A stretch of 64,000 nucleotides of DNA from Synaphobranchus kaupii (lineage: Eukaryota > Chordata > Actinopteri > Anguilliformes > Synaphobranchidae). Location of the stretch: contig CM056379.1 of the NCBI GenBank assembly GCA_029718625.1, positions 59,361,626-59,425,625 of the forward strand, written 5' to 3'. Position numbers and translations under genes: made by a program. Of the stretch, positions 21,190 to 35,600 are shown piece after piece. Numbering within the stretch: the stretch's first letter is position 1; each line of letters begins with the position of its first letter. The notes under the pieces were generated by a model that was given only the letters and a program-made list of their open reading frames with translations, was not told the origin of the DNA and did no database searches.

Positions 21190-22297
21190 TGTTAGGTGTT
21201 GGTGGGGGAAGGACCCAAACGCAGGCAGGAGTATAAAAAAACGAAGTTTAATAAAGGGCAAGGCAGCAATCCGAGGTAAACAGGCTGGGTCAAAAACCGG
21301 GGAGACAGGGCAACAGTACAAAGCACAGTCCAAAGAGTGGTCAAGGAACAGGCAGGGGTCAAACCGGGAAGGCACAGCAAAGGTACAAAAGCAGGATCCA
21401 AAACCAGGGTCGCGAGAACACAGGCAGGGGTCAAAACCGGTAAGGCAGAGGAGGAACAAAAAGAAAACAAAACAGAAATAAAACAACAACAGGTAACGGA
21501 CGAGGGAAACAAAAAACTAGAAAACAGATACTCGGAAAAAACAGAACAACTCGGGCAGAATCTCAGGAAAAAACAGGCAACACAGAAGCAAAATATTTAG
21601 TACAAGGAACTTGTGAAGAACACTGAAATGACAAGGTATATATACACAGAGGGAGACAGACATAATGGGAATCAGGTGTGTAGAAGCAGGGAGGGGAGAT
21701 TGCTCACAGGTGAGAACAGTGAGGGTTAACAGGGACCAATAAAACAATGACAGGGGAAACGTAAGACACGGACTGGAATACACAGACACAATGATAACAA
21801 ACGGCCTGGAGTTAGCAGGTAAACAAGTGCACAGCTCAGAGGGGAGGAAAACGAAAGTGGACACGTGCAGAGAATGCGAAATCACAGATCGATAGGGATA
21901 GGATAACGAGGAGGGAAATGACAGCTGCAGATAGAAACTCAAGATTAATTAGTAATTAGTAATGTTTGTAGTGAACTCTAGAACCCTAATGTTAGTAGGT
22001 TAGTATTATATACATGTTAGTTTGTGAGCAGGTTAGTATTACATCTAATCTAACAGTTAGTATGATTAGTACATTAGTATTATATACAAGTATAAATAAA
22101 GCCAGAAGGAAGAAAACGAGATATACGAAATACAGAAGAAACCTGAATGTTCCCAAAATCACCCGAATACTGCAATGACAAAGACAGGGGGTGGAATCTC
22201 AGAAACATGGAACGCGGACTGACAATCGCGAGGGAAAGAAAACAGGAAAAATAATAACAAATAAAGAATAAACAGACAGAATTACAGGATCCTAACA
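21190..22297 (-). repeat. Solo LTR inside Tc1, 5-bp target duplication TAAAC
   Basis: 1108 bp with inverted ends TGTTAGG (21190) and CCTAACA (22297). TAAAC flanks it at 21185-21189 and 22298-22302. Minus orientation is suggested because on that strand it ends TTTGGGTCC...CACCTAACA, like the other Gypsy-type LTRs in this window. It was inserted in the left arm of the Tc1 element. Confidence 0.88.
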
Positions 22298-22417
22298 TAA
22301 ACGGCTTGGAAAATTCCAGAAAATGATGTCATGGCTTTAGAAACTTCTGATAGGCTAATTGACACTATTTGAGTCAATTGGGGTGTACATGTGTATGTAT
22401 AATGCCTACCTTCAAAC

Positions 22418-23605
22418 TAGTGTTGTCACGATACCAAAATTTTGACTTCGATACCGATACCAGGTTTAGTATCATGATACTCGATACTGAAACGGTACTT
22501 GAAACTGAAACGATACTGATTCGATACTCGGTACCTCTACTGAAATGACCTTAACCCTATTTACTTTGGCCCTTCAGAGGCAATTTCCTCCTCGTTTCTA
22601 CTAGTCTTATTTAAATGTCAATATCTAAAAAAATATTCCCTGCACATCCATGGTTTTAAGTTCGAACTGAAGAAGAAGCTGTATCATTCAGAAATTTGCT
22701 ACAGAATACATTTATTTCAGAATAGTCACATACAGTACAGTGTTTCCCCTAGATTTTTTTTCAGGCCGGGTGGTAGGCCCCTCGAAACTACCAGTGTTGT
22801 TACGCGTACACGGTGTCATCAAACGCGCGTGCGGGGCCGAGGTAGTATCATCGCGCAGGTCGGGGGTACGGAGAGTCGTCGCACACATGGGGAGGGTGTT
22901 GGTAACAAAGTGGTGCATTTCTCCATTCTGAGCTAAAATAACATTTTCTCACAAAGGCGTATGGTAAATAAATATTAGTTATTTATAATATTAATAAACT
23001 TAAAACAGAACTTATATACAATAAACCCCCCTTAGCTTCACAAATGATATTCAGAACTATACAACTTAAACCCAGGACAAGGAGTTTGTTTCTACCGGTT
23101 TTTAAGGACTGTTTCTGGATCAGCTATCTTTGCAGCACTGTAGAGCTGCTTTTGAGACTCCTCCATAGTGCTGATCCATAATCAGTCCTTAAAAACAGGC
23201 AGAATGAAACTCCTGCCTCCGCAGTATTAGCTTTTACTCTACACTAAAATGTAAGAGTTCTGGTCAGATAGCGAAACGGACGAAAGTGCGCCATTTTGCG
23301 TAGAGGCGGAAACTATAATTACACCCTCATAATATCAGCGCTGCCATTGAAAATATAATTAGGCCTAACGGGAAACCGAAGCTGTTTTGGCAAGGGTTTT
23401 TCCAGATGCTATTTTGATCATTCCAGCATTCTGCGGTAAGGGAAATATTGCAGCTACATAAAAGAAAAAAAAGATTATATTAAAAAAAAGAATAATATAA
23501 ATTTTTTTTTTTAAAGTACCGAACGTCGGAAATTTCTAATACCGAACCGTTTTTTTTTTTAAGTATCGAAAAAGTACCGAAGTTTCGGTGTACCGTGCAA
23601 CACTA
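22418..23605. mobile_element. hAT-type non-autonomous element inside Tc1
   Basis: Ends TAGTGTTGTCACGATACC and GGTGTACCGTGCAACACTA form an imperfect TIR. The exact 8-bp duplication CTTCAAAC flanks it at 22410-22417 and 23606-23613, the hAT signature. The ends are rich in CGATACC/GGTACTT words. There is no transposase. A GTTTCCCCTAG segment near 22742 may be a fragment of a further repeat, and 23096-23200 contains an inverted repeat. Confidence 0.9.
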
Positions 23606-23636
23606 CTTCAAACTCAGTGCCTCTTTGCTTGACATC

Positions 23637-24860
<1,224 letters not shown>

Positions 24861-25086
24861 GAGTGTATGTAAACTTCTGACCCACTGGGAATGTGATGAA
24901 AGAAATAAAAGCTGAAATAAATAATTCTCTCCTATTATTCTGACATTTCACATTCTTAAAATAAAGTTGTGAGCCTAACTGACCTAAGACAGGGAATGTT
25001 TACTAGGATTAAATGTCAGGAACTGTGAAAAACTGAGTTTAAATGGATTTGGCTAAGGTGTATGTAAACTTTCAATTTCAACTGTA

Positions 25087-26490
25087 TATCACAAATTCAT
25101 TTCTGTTACATAATTTTCAGGTTCATCAGAATTCATACCTGTGAATTGTAAATCATGGTTCCTACAACCACAGAGTGGGTCACAGAGATACTGCACGTGC
25201 TTTCAATATCCAGATAACCGCTTGGTTTGCCTCAACTGTTTTTACCCTTCTTTTAGCAAAAGCTCTCATGTCAGTGTCATGAGGCAGCCACAAGATGTCT
25301 TGTAGCTTTAGCCTCATCTAAGATTCATCTACTGAAGCATATAGAGAGTGCATGCTACTTCAACACCAAAATACTGCAGCTCCTAGGGGCATAGAGAGCT
25401 TTGTTATCCTGTCTAGTTATTTGTATTTCTACGGTTTTTGTTTGTTTTAATTAGGAACTATATAAACTGAATACCAATGGGGTAATTCTTCCTTGTGGTT
25501 TTGTTTTGTCAGAAAACAAATATTCTGTACCTCTGTTATCTTAAATGTTCCCATTATCAAAGTACAGGTCATATATTATGTAGAAGTAAATAATTCCAGC
25601 TCAATATGGCCAGAAATAATAATACAAAAAGCATTCCAGCTGGGAAAAAATTATAAGTGAACCACCTGTCTTATTGTTCCTATTAGGCTATATATACATG
25701 CATTGTGTTTGCTACAGCACTTTATTTTCATTTTTCTAAAATAATGGCTATGTATGACTTAACTCTGCCTCCTGAGCTAACCAACAGAGTAGCTTCCTCC
25801 TGGGTAACATCGATTCGCCTTGTTCTATTTGCAGTGTACTTCTTAAAGGGGAATTTGTTTCATTGCACAAATTAATGGTAAAACAAACATGTTTTTAAAA
25901 AAAATAAAGCTGTATGTTTTCTTTTAAATTATGTTTGCCCTGAGAAGCCCTCTGTGAGGCGATCATTTGATGGGACACTCACTAGGAGCCCCCTAATTTG
26001 TCCTGAGAGAGAAAATCAAATTAGGGAGAGATACGGCATAAATGGGAATAACCTCAAACGCTGTTCCCCAGTAGTTCATTTAAATTCCGAAGTAAGACAA
26101 CCTATAAATCAGTCCTGGCCTGGCTAATGGAGCAGCCTGCTCTGGGGAACCTCATGGGCTCAGTACCTGGAGACTCTTACTACTGTGAGAAAACTACAAT
26201 GGGGTATACACAAAACACAGAATGTTCTAGAAAGGCCTCATTCTTCATACTCTGGCTATGGTATTAAAAATAAACCTGTCAGAGCTTAGACAGATCAACA
26301 AGGAGGTCTGTCAGAAGCGCTCTGACTGTGGAAGACTCTGCATGTTGACTGTGAGCAAGCTCTGTGAAAGGATTATTGCATGTCTGGATTTTTTTTTGGA
26401 CATGGGTCTATTGCGTTCTCATTCCAATGCAAATCCTGCCTCTTTCATCCGTGGCAGAATCTGGTTCCTTGGGTTAAAAGGCCATCTTAA
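25087..26490. other. Intergenic DNA, nothing recognised
   Basis: AT-rich. No coding frame with a recognisable domain and no clear repeat boundary. Confidence 0.5.
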
Positions 26491-27049
26491 CTGGGAGAGG
26501 GAAAATATAGCCGCAAGCGGCAATTGGGGTTTGAGCCATTAAAAGCCTAAAGAAAGTCAAGTATATATGACATTTAAGAATATAAAAGCAATATGACATG
26601 CAGCTGTGCAATGATACACATTCTACACAAATCAGAAAAATATTTCCTGTTTAACATTGAAAAACAATGTACAGTATGTCTATGGGAATTTTTGTGAATG
26701 TAGTCCATTGACTCGAGTGGCTAACTTTTGCGTGGTAGACCAGGTATATCAGAATGCTGTAAGTTGCGATAGGAGGCAGTAGTTGAATGACCAAACCAGA
26801 GACCATGGTGTGAGACTAAAACCTCTCCCTTCTCTTTAATTTGAAGCAATAATCTATTTTTCTATTAAAACATAAAGTCTATTATTACATTGTAATATCG
26901 CAGTAATTTACTTACTTATTTTTAGTCTCCCATTTTTGAATTTCCTATTTGTTTCCTAATGAAATCTCTATTTTATCCTCTAATTTATTTAATTTTGCTG
27001 AGCCTGCTAGGAAAATGCAGCTTAACCCAACTGCACTCAATTCTCTCAA

Positions 27050-27860
27050 AATGAATAACAGCTAGGAGCATTAATTTACCATTCAGGTTTCTGAAATAGG
27101 AACAATTCTGCCAAGTTGTCCAAGTTATCAATTCTGCGGTTGAAGTTTTTGAAATGTATTAAAAGTAGCCTACCTATAAAATCTCTTCACATCCTTAAAT
27201 AAATTGTGACCATCATTTCACGTCACTTAACCTTGACTCCTTTCAACTTGGAAGTTCAACATAACCGCTGCATTAGTAATAAATAACTGTACTCACGTTT
27301 ACTTCTTGATGCACAAAATAGAGAATGCGAGGGCAGTGAATAGGCTTGTTTGCTCGAACATGCAGGACGGCAGCTGCATCGGCTAATTGCACTAAATTGT
27401 CCGCAGGTGGGTTTCTCTGCACTCAGGCTTGGGGTGTAGACGAGACGGAGCTATGTGAACTAATTGTTTTCATTAGCGTCTTAATTAGAAACTCCAATTG
27501 CATAATTTATTTATTTTTTCCTCTCAATTGGATAATTAGTATTAAAAAATGACTAACAGCTAGGAGCATTAACTTCCCATTGCCAAGTTGTCCAAGTTAT
27601 TAATTCTGTTGTTTAAGTTTTTGAAACTACCTATAAAATCTCTGCACAACCTTAAATAAATTAAGTGACTATCACTTCATCAGATTTATCTTTTACTTCT
27701 TTCAACTTGTTGGAAGTTCAACATAACCGCTGCGTTAGTAATAAATAACTGTAGGCTACTCACGTTTACTTCTTGATGCACGAAATAAAGAATGTCAGGG
27801 AGGTGGGTTTCTCTGCACTCAGGCTTCGGGTGGAGATGAGACAGATGGGCTTTTGCAGCC
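27050..27860. repeat. Tandem duplication, period about 490 bp
   Basis: AACAGCTAGGAGCATTAA starts the two units near 27057 and 27550. Both continue through CCAAGTTGTCCAAGTTAT, CATAACCGCTGC and CACGTTTACTTCTTGATGC to GGTGGGTTTCTCTGCACTC. A third partial unit (CAACTAATTGTTTT...CAATTGCATAATT) resumes at about 30070 after the hAT insertion. Confidence 0.75.
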
Positions 27861-27863
27861 TCC

Positions 27864-30051
27864 CATGGGCGTAGGATTATGGGGGGACAGGGGGAACGTG
27901 TCCCCCCCCAATGTTTGGAAAGAGTCTAATTGTCCCCCCCAACCATAACTGATCCCTCTCCCATGTAAAGCTTACAGTCAATAGGCTGCAACAACGGTAA
28001 AAAATTTCTTAAATTTATGCAGAAAGATATGTAACGCCCGTAAACATAGTATGAATTATCGACCCACCCCCTCGCTACTTCAAACAGTAGCAATGGTTTA
28101 TCTGATGGCCACGACAAATTCAAGTTTATGAAAGCACAAATGGGATATGTATAGTCAACAATCAGAGGTGATTGTTCAAGCCGATAATACTATGGACTTC
28201 AATTCCCATAACCCAGTGTTTTGTGTAACGTTATGTATAATCAGGTTGGTTGTAATGGAGAACTCGGACCGCAAAAAAAGACGAGAAACCTCACGGAGTA
28301 TGAAATCGAGACGCCCGTTAAGGGGGTAGAACAGATGGTTTGTTTGGTGCATAGGCGGCGTTTCACCTAAAACGGTCCTCTCAACTGAAAATCTAATCAA
28401 AATCCCCACAGTGAATAAAAGAACCGCCGACCCAGAAGTTTCCCCATTCAGCTAGGCTAGGCTACTGTAGGCGCTGTTCCTAACTTAAGCTATGATGACA
28501 CTATCTTTAACTACTCCTTATTTTTGTACAGTCTATGCCTTGTACAAAAGTAGGCTACATGTTTTTTCATAACAACAAGCAATGCATTACAGCCGCAAGT
28601 GCGATAACGTTAGGTAGCACTGTGGAAATGTCAACGTTGCTGGACAACTGAATAGAGAATCTCTTCAGGGTTCATCAGAAAACAGTTGTAGCTTCTTAAA
28701 GGTAGGCTACTTGGTTCCTTAAAATGTTTATTTTATTGCGCTGCAGTGCAACTTGAGAGGCTGATGTATTTGCAAGCGGCGACAATGTAAGAATCCTTCA
28801 TCGGAATTATGAGGCTGTTCTTAAAGTTGTAGCCTAATTTAGAAGTTCAGAGAAATGTGAATACCATAATTGGGATGTCAACGACTACCACGGCAGTGGT
28901 TCTTAAAGTCTGTCCTGGGGCCCCCTGCATATGCTGGTTTTCGTTCCAACCACAATTGCAATCCCAGAATTTGAACAAGGTGTTGATTTTTCTTAATTAG
29001 GTGTTTTTCATGTTTAGAGGGATTATTTCCCTTCTGAAGCCACATTCTATTCACAATAGCTATGCATGTCATGAAGAATAAAAGTCAAATAATTCACATT
29101 GTGCTATATTGTAAACAATTACAAAAAGAGAGGTAAAAATATCAATGATCAAATTAAACCAATTAAAGACTGAGGTGAATCAATAGGCTCCTAATTGGTG
29201 AAATTGTGGACACATTGGCAACTAAACCTAGCGACTTGGTAAATAGGCTAATGAACAATTCAAAAGACAAAGCAAATGATAATGAGCCAAGCCTGCATTG
29301 TGTTAATAAGTTTAAGGAAAAAATTAAGGAACTTAATTAGGAGCCTTTTGATTCACCTCAGTCTTTAAATTGATCAGTTAAAAACATTGTTACCTTGTAT
29401 TATTGTTTGCAAGATAGCATTGTAAGCACAATGTGAACATGGGATAGTCTTCATGGTATACATAAATATTTCTGACATAATTTGTCTTAAGAGGGTAAAT
29501 AATCCCTCTCAACATGAAAAACACCTAATTAAGAAAAACTAACAGCTTGTTAAAATTTTGGGATTGCAATTGTGGTTGGAACGGAAACCAGCATACACAG
29601 GGGGCCCCCGGGACCGAGTTTGAGAACCACAGATTTTAAAATGTTATAAACTTATCCTATCCACTAATGTACTGATTAGCCTACCATGGCTTTACATTTA
29701 TATGAAAGCATCTCAAATCTCACCTAGTGCTTTGAAAAAAAAATAATAATAAAAAAAACCTCCAAAATGTTCATAAATAAAACATTTTATTTTAGAAAAT
29801 GCCCTGTGTGAGGTTGTGTAGAAATGCAGGAAATGAGTTTTAAATGGCTCAAATTTTTCTGGGGGAGGAACCCCAGACCCCCTGATACTTCATATTGCTT
29901 TGCTCACGAGAACGGTTGAGGGCCTAGGTCCAATAGTCATGGTTCGCTACTGTTGGATGGTATATTATTAGTGTCCCCCTCCATTATCATCACAAAGGAA
30001 TTTTACTGTTTGTGGTCCCCCCCCAATGTTCAAATGAAACCTACGCCCCTG
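27864..30051. mobile_element. hAT-type element, 8-bp target duplication CAGCCTCC
   Basis: 2188 bp with ends CATGGGCGTAGG and CCTACGCCCCTG, flanked by CAGCCTCC (27856-27863, 30052-30059). G-run and C-run blocks near each end (GTGTCCCCCCCC and GGTCCCCCCCC). No transposase was recognised. It carries a palindromic MITE at 28894-29632. Confidence 0.85.
28894..29632. mobile_element. Palindromic hAT-like MITE nested in the hAT element
   Basis: Left end CAGTGGTTCTTAAAGTCTG and right end CGAGTTTGAGAACCACAG. The arms match over nearly their whole length of about 370 bp: GGTTTTCGTTCCAACCACAA against TTGTGGTTGGAACGGAAACC, and GAATCAATAGGCTCCTAATT against CAATTAGGAGCC. No target duplication is evident. 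A fragment of the same family is at 36603-36770. Confidence 0.75.
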
Positions 30052-30959
30052 CAGCCTCCACATGTACTATGTCAACTAATTGTTTTTATTAGTGTTTTAA
30101 TTAGCAACTCCAATTGCATAATTTTTTTTTTCTCCTCTCCATTGGATAATTATTCACTTGATTGTGCCATTTGAGTGCCTACAAAGCCCCACTGGAGGAT
30201 AACAGTTGAATTACGAGTTTAAATCCCTACGAGTCATGTGGTTAAGATAAACTGATGGGCCCGGTGATAGGTCATGGCCAATTTCATAAATTCCAGCCCT
30301 GGATCATGTATATAGAATTTCAGGATTGTATTGAGCCATTAATTAGAAAGACATTTCTAAGGCTTATAGTGGCCCCTGTGGACGGATTTGGACATACTTT
30401 GGCATGCATCCTCAGTGGTATCTCGCAAACGTTATTCTCGAGTTTTGTTCAAATTGGATGAATGGTCACTGAGTTATGGCCATTTATTTGATAGGCCACA
30501 CCCAATCTCACATTGATTGGCTCACAGTTCCCATAGTTATTGTCCAATATAGCTGGATTATAGTTACCAAGTATGATTAGGTACACTAATGATATATACC
30601 AAGTCTGGTCCAAATTGGTCAAGAAAAAAAAAAGCCTTAGGGAAAAAACTATTTTGCATATTGTGCTCCCAGGGAATACTCATAGCAAATTTGGTGTGAA
30701 TTGGACAAAGGGTGTGGGAGATATTACATTAAAACTGAATAAATTGAAATTTTAATTATAGCGCCACCATGAGGCTGATTGAGGTGAGATTTTAAACACT
30801 CTTCATTTCATACATTTATGATGAGTGCGCCAAGTTTCAAGTCTCTAGAATTTACCATCTCACGGGAAATTTAGCAAACATGCGGTGAAAAAATAAATAA
30901 ATCAATAAAATCAGTGGAAAACAATAGGGTTTTAGCCCTTCGGGCTCAAACCCTAATAA

Positions 30960-31812
30960 TGGTGGTGAGAGCGAGTATACCGAGGGACAGTATCGATGCA
31001 TGATGTCAGAGGCTGCTGTTAAAAAATTTCAAAGTGACAACACATTGCATAATGGAAAAAAATTCACAAATGTGCATCATGTGGTTATTGAAAAAAACTT
31101 GAAAAGTCAGAAAGAAATATTGTACGTTAACTAGCATGCCATGTTCAAGATTTCTGCACTTACAGCACTTGAAATTAAAAAGCCTCATAGACTGTGTTAG
31201 TCCTACAAATTCAATTCTAATTCCCTCCACCCATATGACCACCTCCCCTCAACCATAGCTTTTGCATGTTTCTTCCACAATTCTTACCACACAACAGTGT
31301 GAAGCTGATGGAGGACCATTTTAGCTAACTTTTAACGTGATATAAAGCTGGAGCTTTATTGGTTAGAATACAAATTATCTACATCCAAGCCTCCAAATTC
31401 TCCTCAAAATGTGGTTATGACCACAAAGAGAAACTTTCCAAGAGCTTTATTTTCCCTCCACTTGTTTTCTGGTTCTTGCGTGTGCAAACATTGAAGGATT
31501 GGAGCAGACACCCCAGCCCCCCTCGCCTCCCCTGTCTGCACACAAATTGTCATTGCTGGTTTGGGCTATGTGGGGACCCTAGTGATACGGAAAGAGGAGG
31601 GAGTGAAGGCTAATAAAGCCCTAAAAGGAGCTTGGCAGTGATACTTCAATCACTTCTGCTGTTAGGAAAAGTTAAGGTATCAGCTACCATTCTGCGGTAA
31701 TAGGAAATCCATTTATCAGTGTATTGGCAATTGTTGTGATGGGCACCCAATTAATCAGCTTTCCTCCTAGGTCTCTACCTAGTAGCATTGCGATGAGATC
31801 TTTTCATTATTC
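30960..31812. other. Intergenic DNA, nothing recognised
   Basis: No coding frame with a recognisable domain on either strand. Confidence 0.5.
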
Positions 31813-31813
31813 T

Positions 31814-31815
<2 letters not shown>

Positions 31816-31900
<85 letters not shown>
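31816..31900 (+). repeat. (CA)n microsatellite
   Basis: Uninterrupted AC dinucleotide run of about 42 repeats. The open frame crossing it is an artefact of the run. Confidence 0.97.
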
Positions 31901-31904
<4 letters not shown>

Positions 31905-32359
31905 GTCCTACAGTACTGCAATCATATTATGAATAAGGGAAATAAAAGACCACACTGTAAAAAATATATTTTTATGGTAAGATTTTCAAAACACAAGGCA
32001 TGTAGAATAACAGCAATAACTCATTATTTAACGACCATCCCCTAAAATAAAAACTTTTTTTATATACATTCATGATTAACCCCTTTGCTCAGGTTTGGCA
32101 CTGGATGGATCTGCTTACTGCTTTAGGTACTACTCTGGAGCACAGGCATTTCCCCGCTAAACAGATGACCAGAAATTCCCCCGTACCAAAGCAGATCCAA
32201 ACTACAGATGGAAGCTGGGGTGGTGGAGGGTGATTGCAAAATTATTATAATGCAGAAACCTACAAAGGGCAGCACAGCAGTGAGTAGTACAGGGATGTCT
32301 GATTCTTGGTGCTCCATTAGAGGCGTGTGCATGTGACTGGTTGAGTATGAGACGCGTGG

Positions 32360-32614
32360 TTGCTAGCCGACAAAAGATCAGCTGCAGCAAAAGTTTCCTG
32401 GCTGAACTTGCAATGGGCCCTTCGTTCGCGACGCAAATTTTTTATGCTTTTTATGTTTAGAGGACTATTTAGTGGCATAGGGTTCGTCAATAATTGGCCT
32501 GACTTCTGGAGAATGCCTGGCCTACTGAAGAGAGACGGACTCCACCCGAGCTGGAGAGGTGCTCTTGTCCTAGCAAATAACTTAGATGCTAGTCTTAGTA
32601 AGGCCAGATCCTGA
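32360..32614 (+). pseudogene. L2 ORF1, C-terminal end (SGNH-hydrolase-like)
   Basis: 84-codon frame ending at TGA 32612-32614. The last 40 residues, with NNWPDFWRMPGLLKRDGLHP, resemble the C-terminal block of the esterase (SGNH hydrolase) domain found in ORF1 of some CR1/L2 LINEs, where D and H of DGLHP complete the catalytic triad. The first 40 residues do not fit this and are probably flanking DNA or a rearranged junction. It is in the same frame as ORF2, separated by the stop and 54 bases. Confidence 0.55.
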
Positions 32615-32668
32615 CACCTTATCAGGGCGCCGGCCAGGCAGCAGGCCTCTGATCCTACATCGGAGCCT

Positions 32669-35600
32669 GTGCGTTTCCCAACGCGTTTCCCAATGCCCGT
32701 GACTCAGACACATGGCCCAACGCCGTTGTCTGCAAGGTGCGTTTCAGAGCTAGAAATTGGCAATAGTATTCATCCCCATCCCATATCTGAGCTAGAAATG
32801 AGTATTCATTATATTGAGACTGTGTCTGCCCCACGCATATATGCCAAATGTAAAGCAAACCGTGGTGTCAACGCGGATAATCTTATTACTCTTAAATTAA
32901 AACATATTGCTGCTAGCAGCTGCTGTGAATCACTCCTAAAAATAGGACTACTAAATGTTAGATCTCTTGCTCCTAAAGCACTTCTTGTAAACGAATTGAT
33001 CACAGATCATAATCTCAAAGTACTATGTCTAACTGAAACTTGGCTAAGACCTGGTGAATATGTCGCACTTAATGAAGCGTCTCCTGTAGGTTTTTTAAGT
33101 ACTCAGGTATCGCGCCAGTCAGGAAGAGGGGGTGGTATTGCAGCGATCTATCAGTCCACCTTAAGCTTAACCCCTAAGTGTGGACATACGTTCTCATCTT
33201 TTGAAGTTCTTTCTATGAACTGTGTACAGCATGACTTAGCTAAAATAAGGGGTAACATGCAGTCCTCTCTCCTAGTGTCTGTTTACAGACCACCTGGGCC
33301 CTATTCGGATTTTCTAATAGAATTCGCTGAGTTTTTGTCTTGCCTTGCTATTTCGGCAGACAAGGTTGTGATTGTTGGTGACTTTAACATACATGTGGAT
33401 AAACCAGGTGATCCCCTAGGAACAGCCTTTGCCTCTATTATTGACTCTGTTGGGTTCAAACAAAATGTCTGTGGACCCACTCATTACCATAGCCATACCC
33501 TAGACTTAGTGTTATCCTATGGTATCAATGTTATTAATCTTACTATTGCACCCCATAACCCTGTATTATCTGATCATTTCCTTATTACTTTTGAAATCGA
33601 GGCAACGACCACTTCTATATCAGAGCCAAGACACTATTACAGCCGGTCGTTAAACTCTGACGTCATTCCAAAGTTTATAGATATGCTTCCGGAATCATTC
33701 CTTTCAAACAAAGGAAATACCACTGAAGTATCGCTGGACGAACTGACTAACCAGTTAAGTTTTACTCTCAGAAGCACCCTTGATATGGTTGCCCCTCTAA
33801 AAAGAAAGTCTTGTCGGAAAAACCGTACTCCCTGGTACAATGACACTACCCGTGCCCTGAAACAGTCCACAAGAAAACTAGAGCGAAAATGGCGGTCAGC
33901 TAAACTAGAAGTATTTCGTCTTGCATGGAAAGATAGCCTCCTCCAGTACAAGCAAGCTCTTGTATCAGCTAGATCTGCCTTTTTCTCTAAATTAATTGAA
34001 CAAAACAAATGTAACCCAAAATTCTTGTTTAGCACTGTGGACAACTTGACTAAAAAACCATCATTAGAATTTTCATCCTACCCCAGCGTTTACAGCAGTA
34101 ATGATTTCATGAATTATTTCAATCAAAAGATTGAAGCTATTAGAGACCAGATCTCCAAATTGCCTCCTCCTCTAGGCATCACTCCTCCCTTAATCAATGA
34201 ACAGCCCAAATCCTGGTTAACACAGGAAGATGTATCAACAGTGGCACTAAACTGTTTTAAGCCAATTGACATGGAGGAGCTGTCTAAACTGGTTATGTCC
34301 TCAAAACCGACTACCTGCCTACTCGACCCAATCCCTACAAAATTAGTTAAAGAACTTTTCCCCATACTAGGCCAGCATATGTTAAAAATTATTAACACAT
34401 CCTTAGTAACAGGATATGTACCAGAGCCATTAAAAATGGCGGTTATTAAGCCATTACTAAAGAAACCAAACCTCGAATCTGACAAACTGGAAAACTATAG
34501 ACCCATTTCAAATCTTCCATTTCTATCAAAAATATTAGAGAAAGCTGTTGCTAAGCAACTTGGTGCATACCTTAGCTCAAACCATATCCATGAAATGTTC
34601 CAGTCAGGATTTAGACCCTACCATAGCACTGAAACGGCACTTGTTAAAGTTATTAACGATTTACTATTATCAGCCGACCAAAACTCTGTGTCTGTTCTTG
34701 TACTTCTTGACCTAAGTGCAGCTTTTGATACAATAGATCACAAAATTCTACTAAACAGACTCCAGGGCTGTGTTGGACTAAATGGTCAAGCTCTTGCATG
34801 GTTCAGATCATACTTATACAATAGGAAGCAGTTTGTTAAAATAAATGAAGTATCATCCAGTTACTCAGTAATGAAATATGGTATTCCAGAAGGATCAGTG
34901 CTAGGCCCAGTACTCTTTTCATTATATATGCTACCCCTTGGTGATATTATTCGGGCACATGGGGTAGATTTTCACTGCTATGCGGACGATACGCAGATAT
35001 ACATTTCCATGAAACCCGGTGAGGCACTACCACTTTCTCGGTTAGAGGCTTGTATTGCAGATATTAAAGCCTGGATGCTTTCCAATTTCCTGCTCCTAAA
35101 CTCAGAAAAGACCGAAATGCTGGTTTTAGGTCCAAAAAAACAAAGGGAGAAACTGGGTACATCTACTTTAAATTTCGATGGTTGTTTAATTGTTCCAAAC
35201 TCAGCTGTGAAAGACCTAGGTGTTACTATAGACCCAGATCTAACCTTTAGCGCGCACATAAAAAACATATCTAGAGTAGCTTTCTTTCAGTTAAGAAACA
35301 TAGCTAAAATAAGGCACTTCCTATCAATAGGGGACGCAGAGAAACTGATCCATGCTTTTGTTACGTCTAGGCTAGATTACTGTAATGCCCTGCTATCTGG
35401 CTGCCCTAAATCCTTGCTAAATAATCTCCAGCTTGTACAGAATGCAGCCGCTCGCATTTTAACTAGAACTAAGAAATATGAGCATATTACCCCAGTACTA
35501 GCATCGCTTCATTGGCTACCAATTAAGTTTAGGATAGACTTTAAGATTTTGCTTCTGACCTTTAAAGCCTTAAATGGACTTGCGCCAGTGTATATATGTA

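Larger units (their letters stand above)
26500..30957 (+). mobile_element. Possible Helitron-like element (tentative)
   Basis: Left: ATATAGCCGCAAGCGGCAAT with a GCCGC/GCGGC hairpin, then GGGGTTTGAGCC. Right: a hairpin GGGTTTTAGCCC-TTC-GGGCTCAAACCC at about 30927-30953, followed directly by TAATAAT, resembling a Helitron 3' end (hairpin then CTAA, insertion before T). The segment 30190-30960 has the TATAGCGCCACCATGAGG type of sequence common in fish repeats. A hAT element is nested at 27864. Neither Rep nor helicase is coded. Confidence 0.35.

Noticed and set aside
31724..31936. Protein with a long T-H repeat
   Set aside because: Translation of the CA microsatellite.
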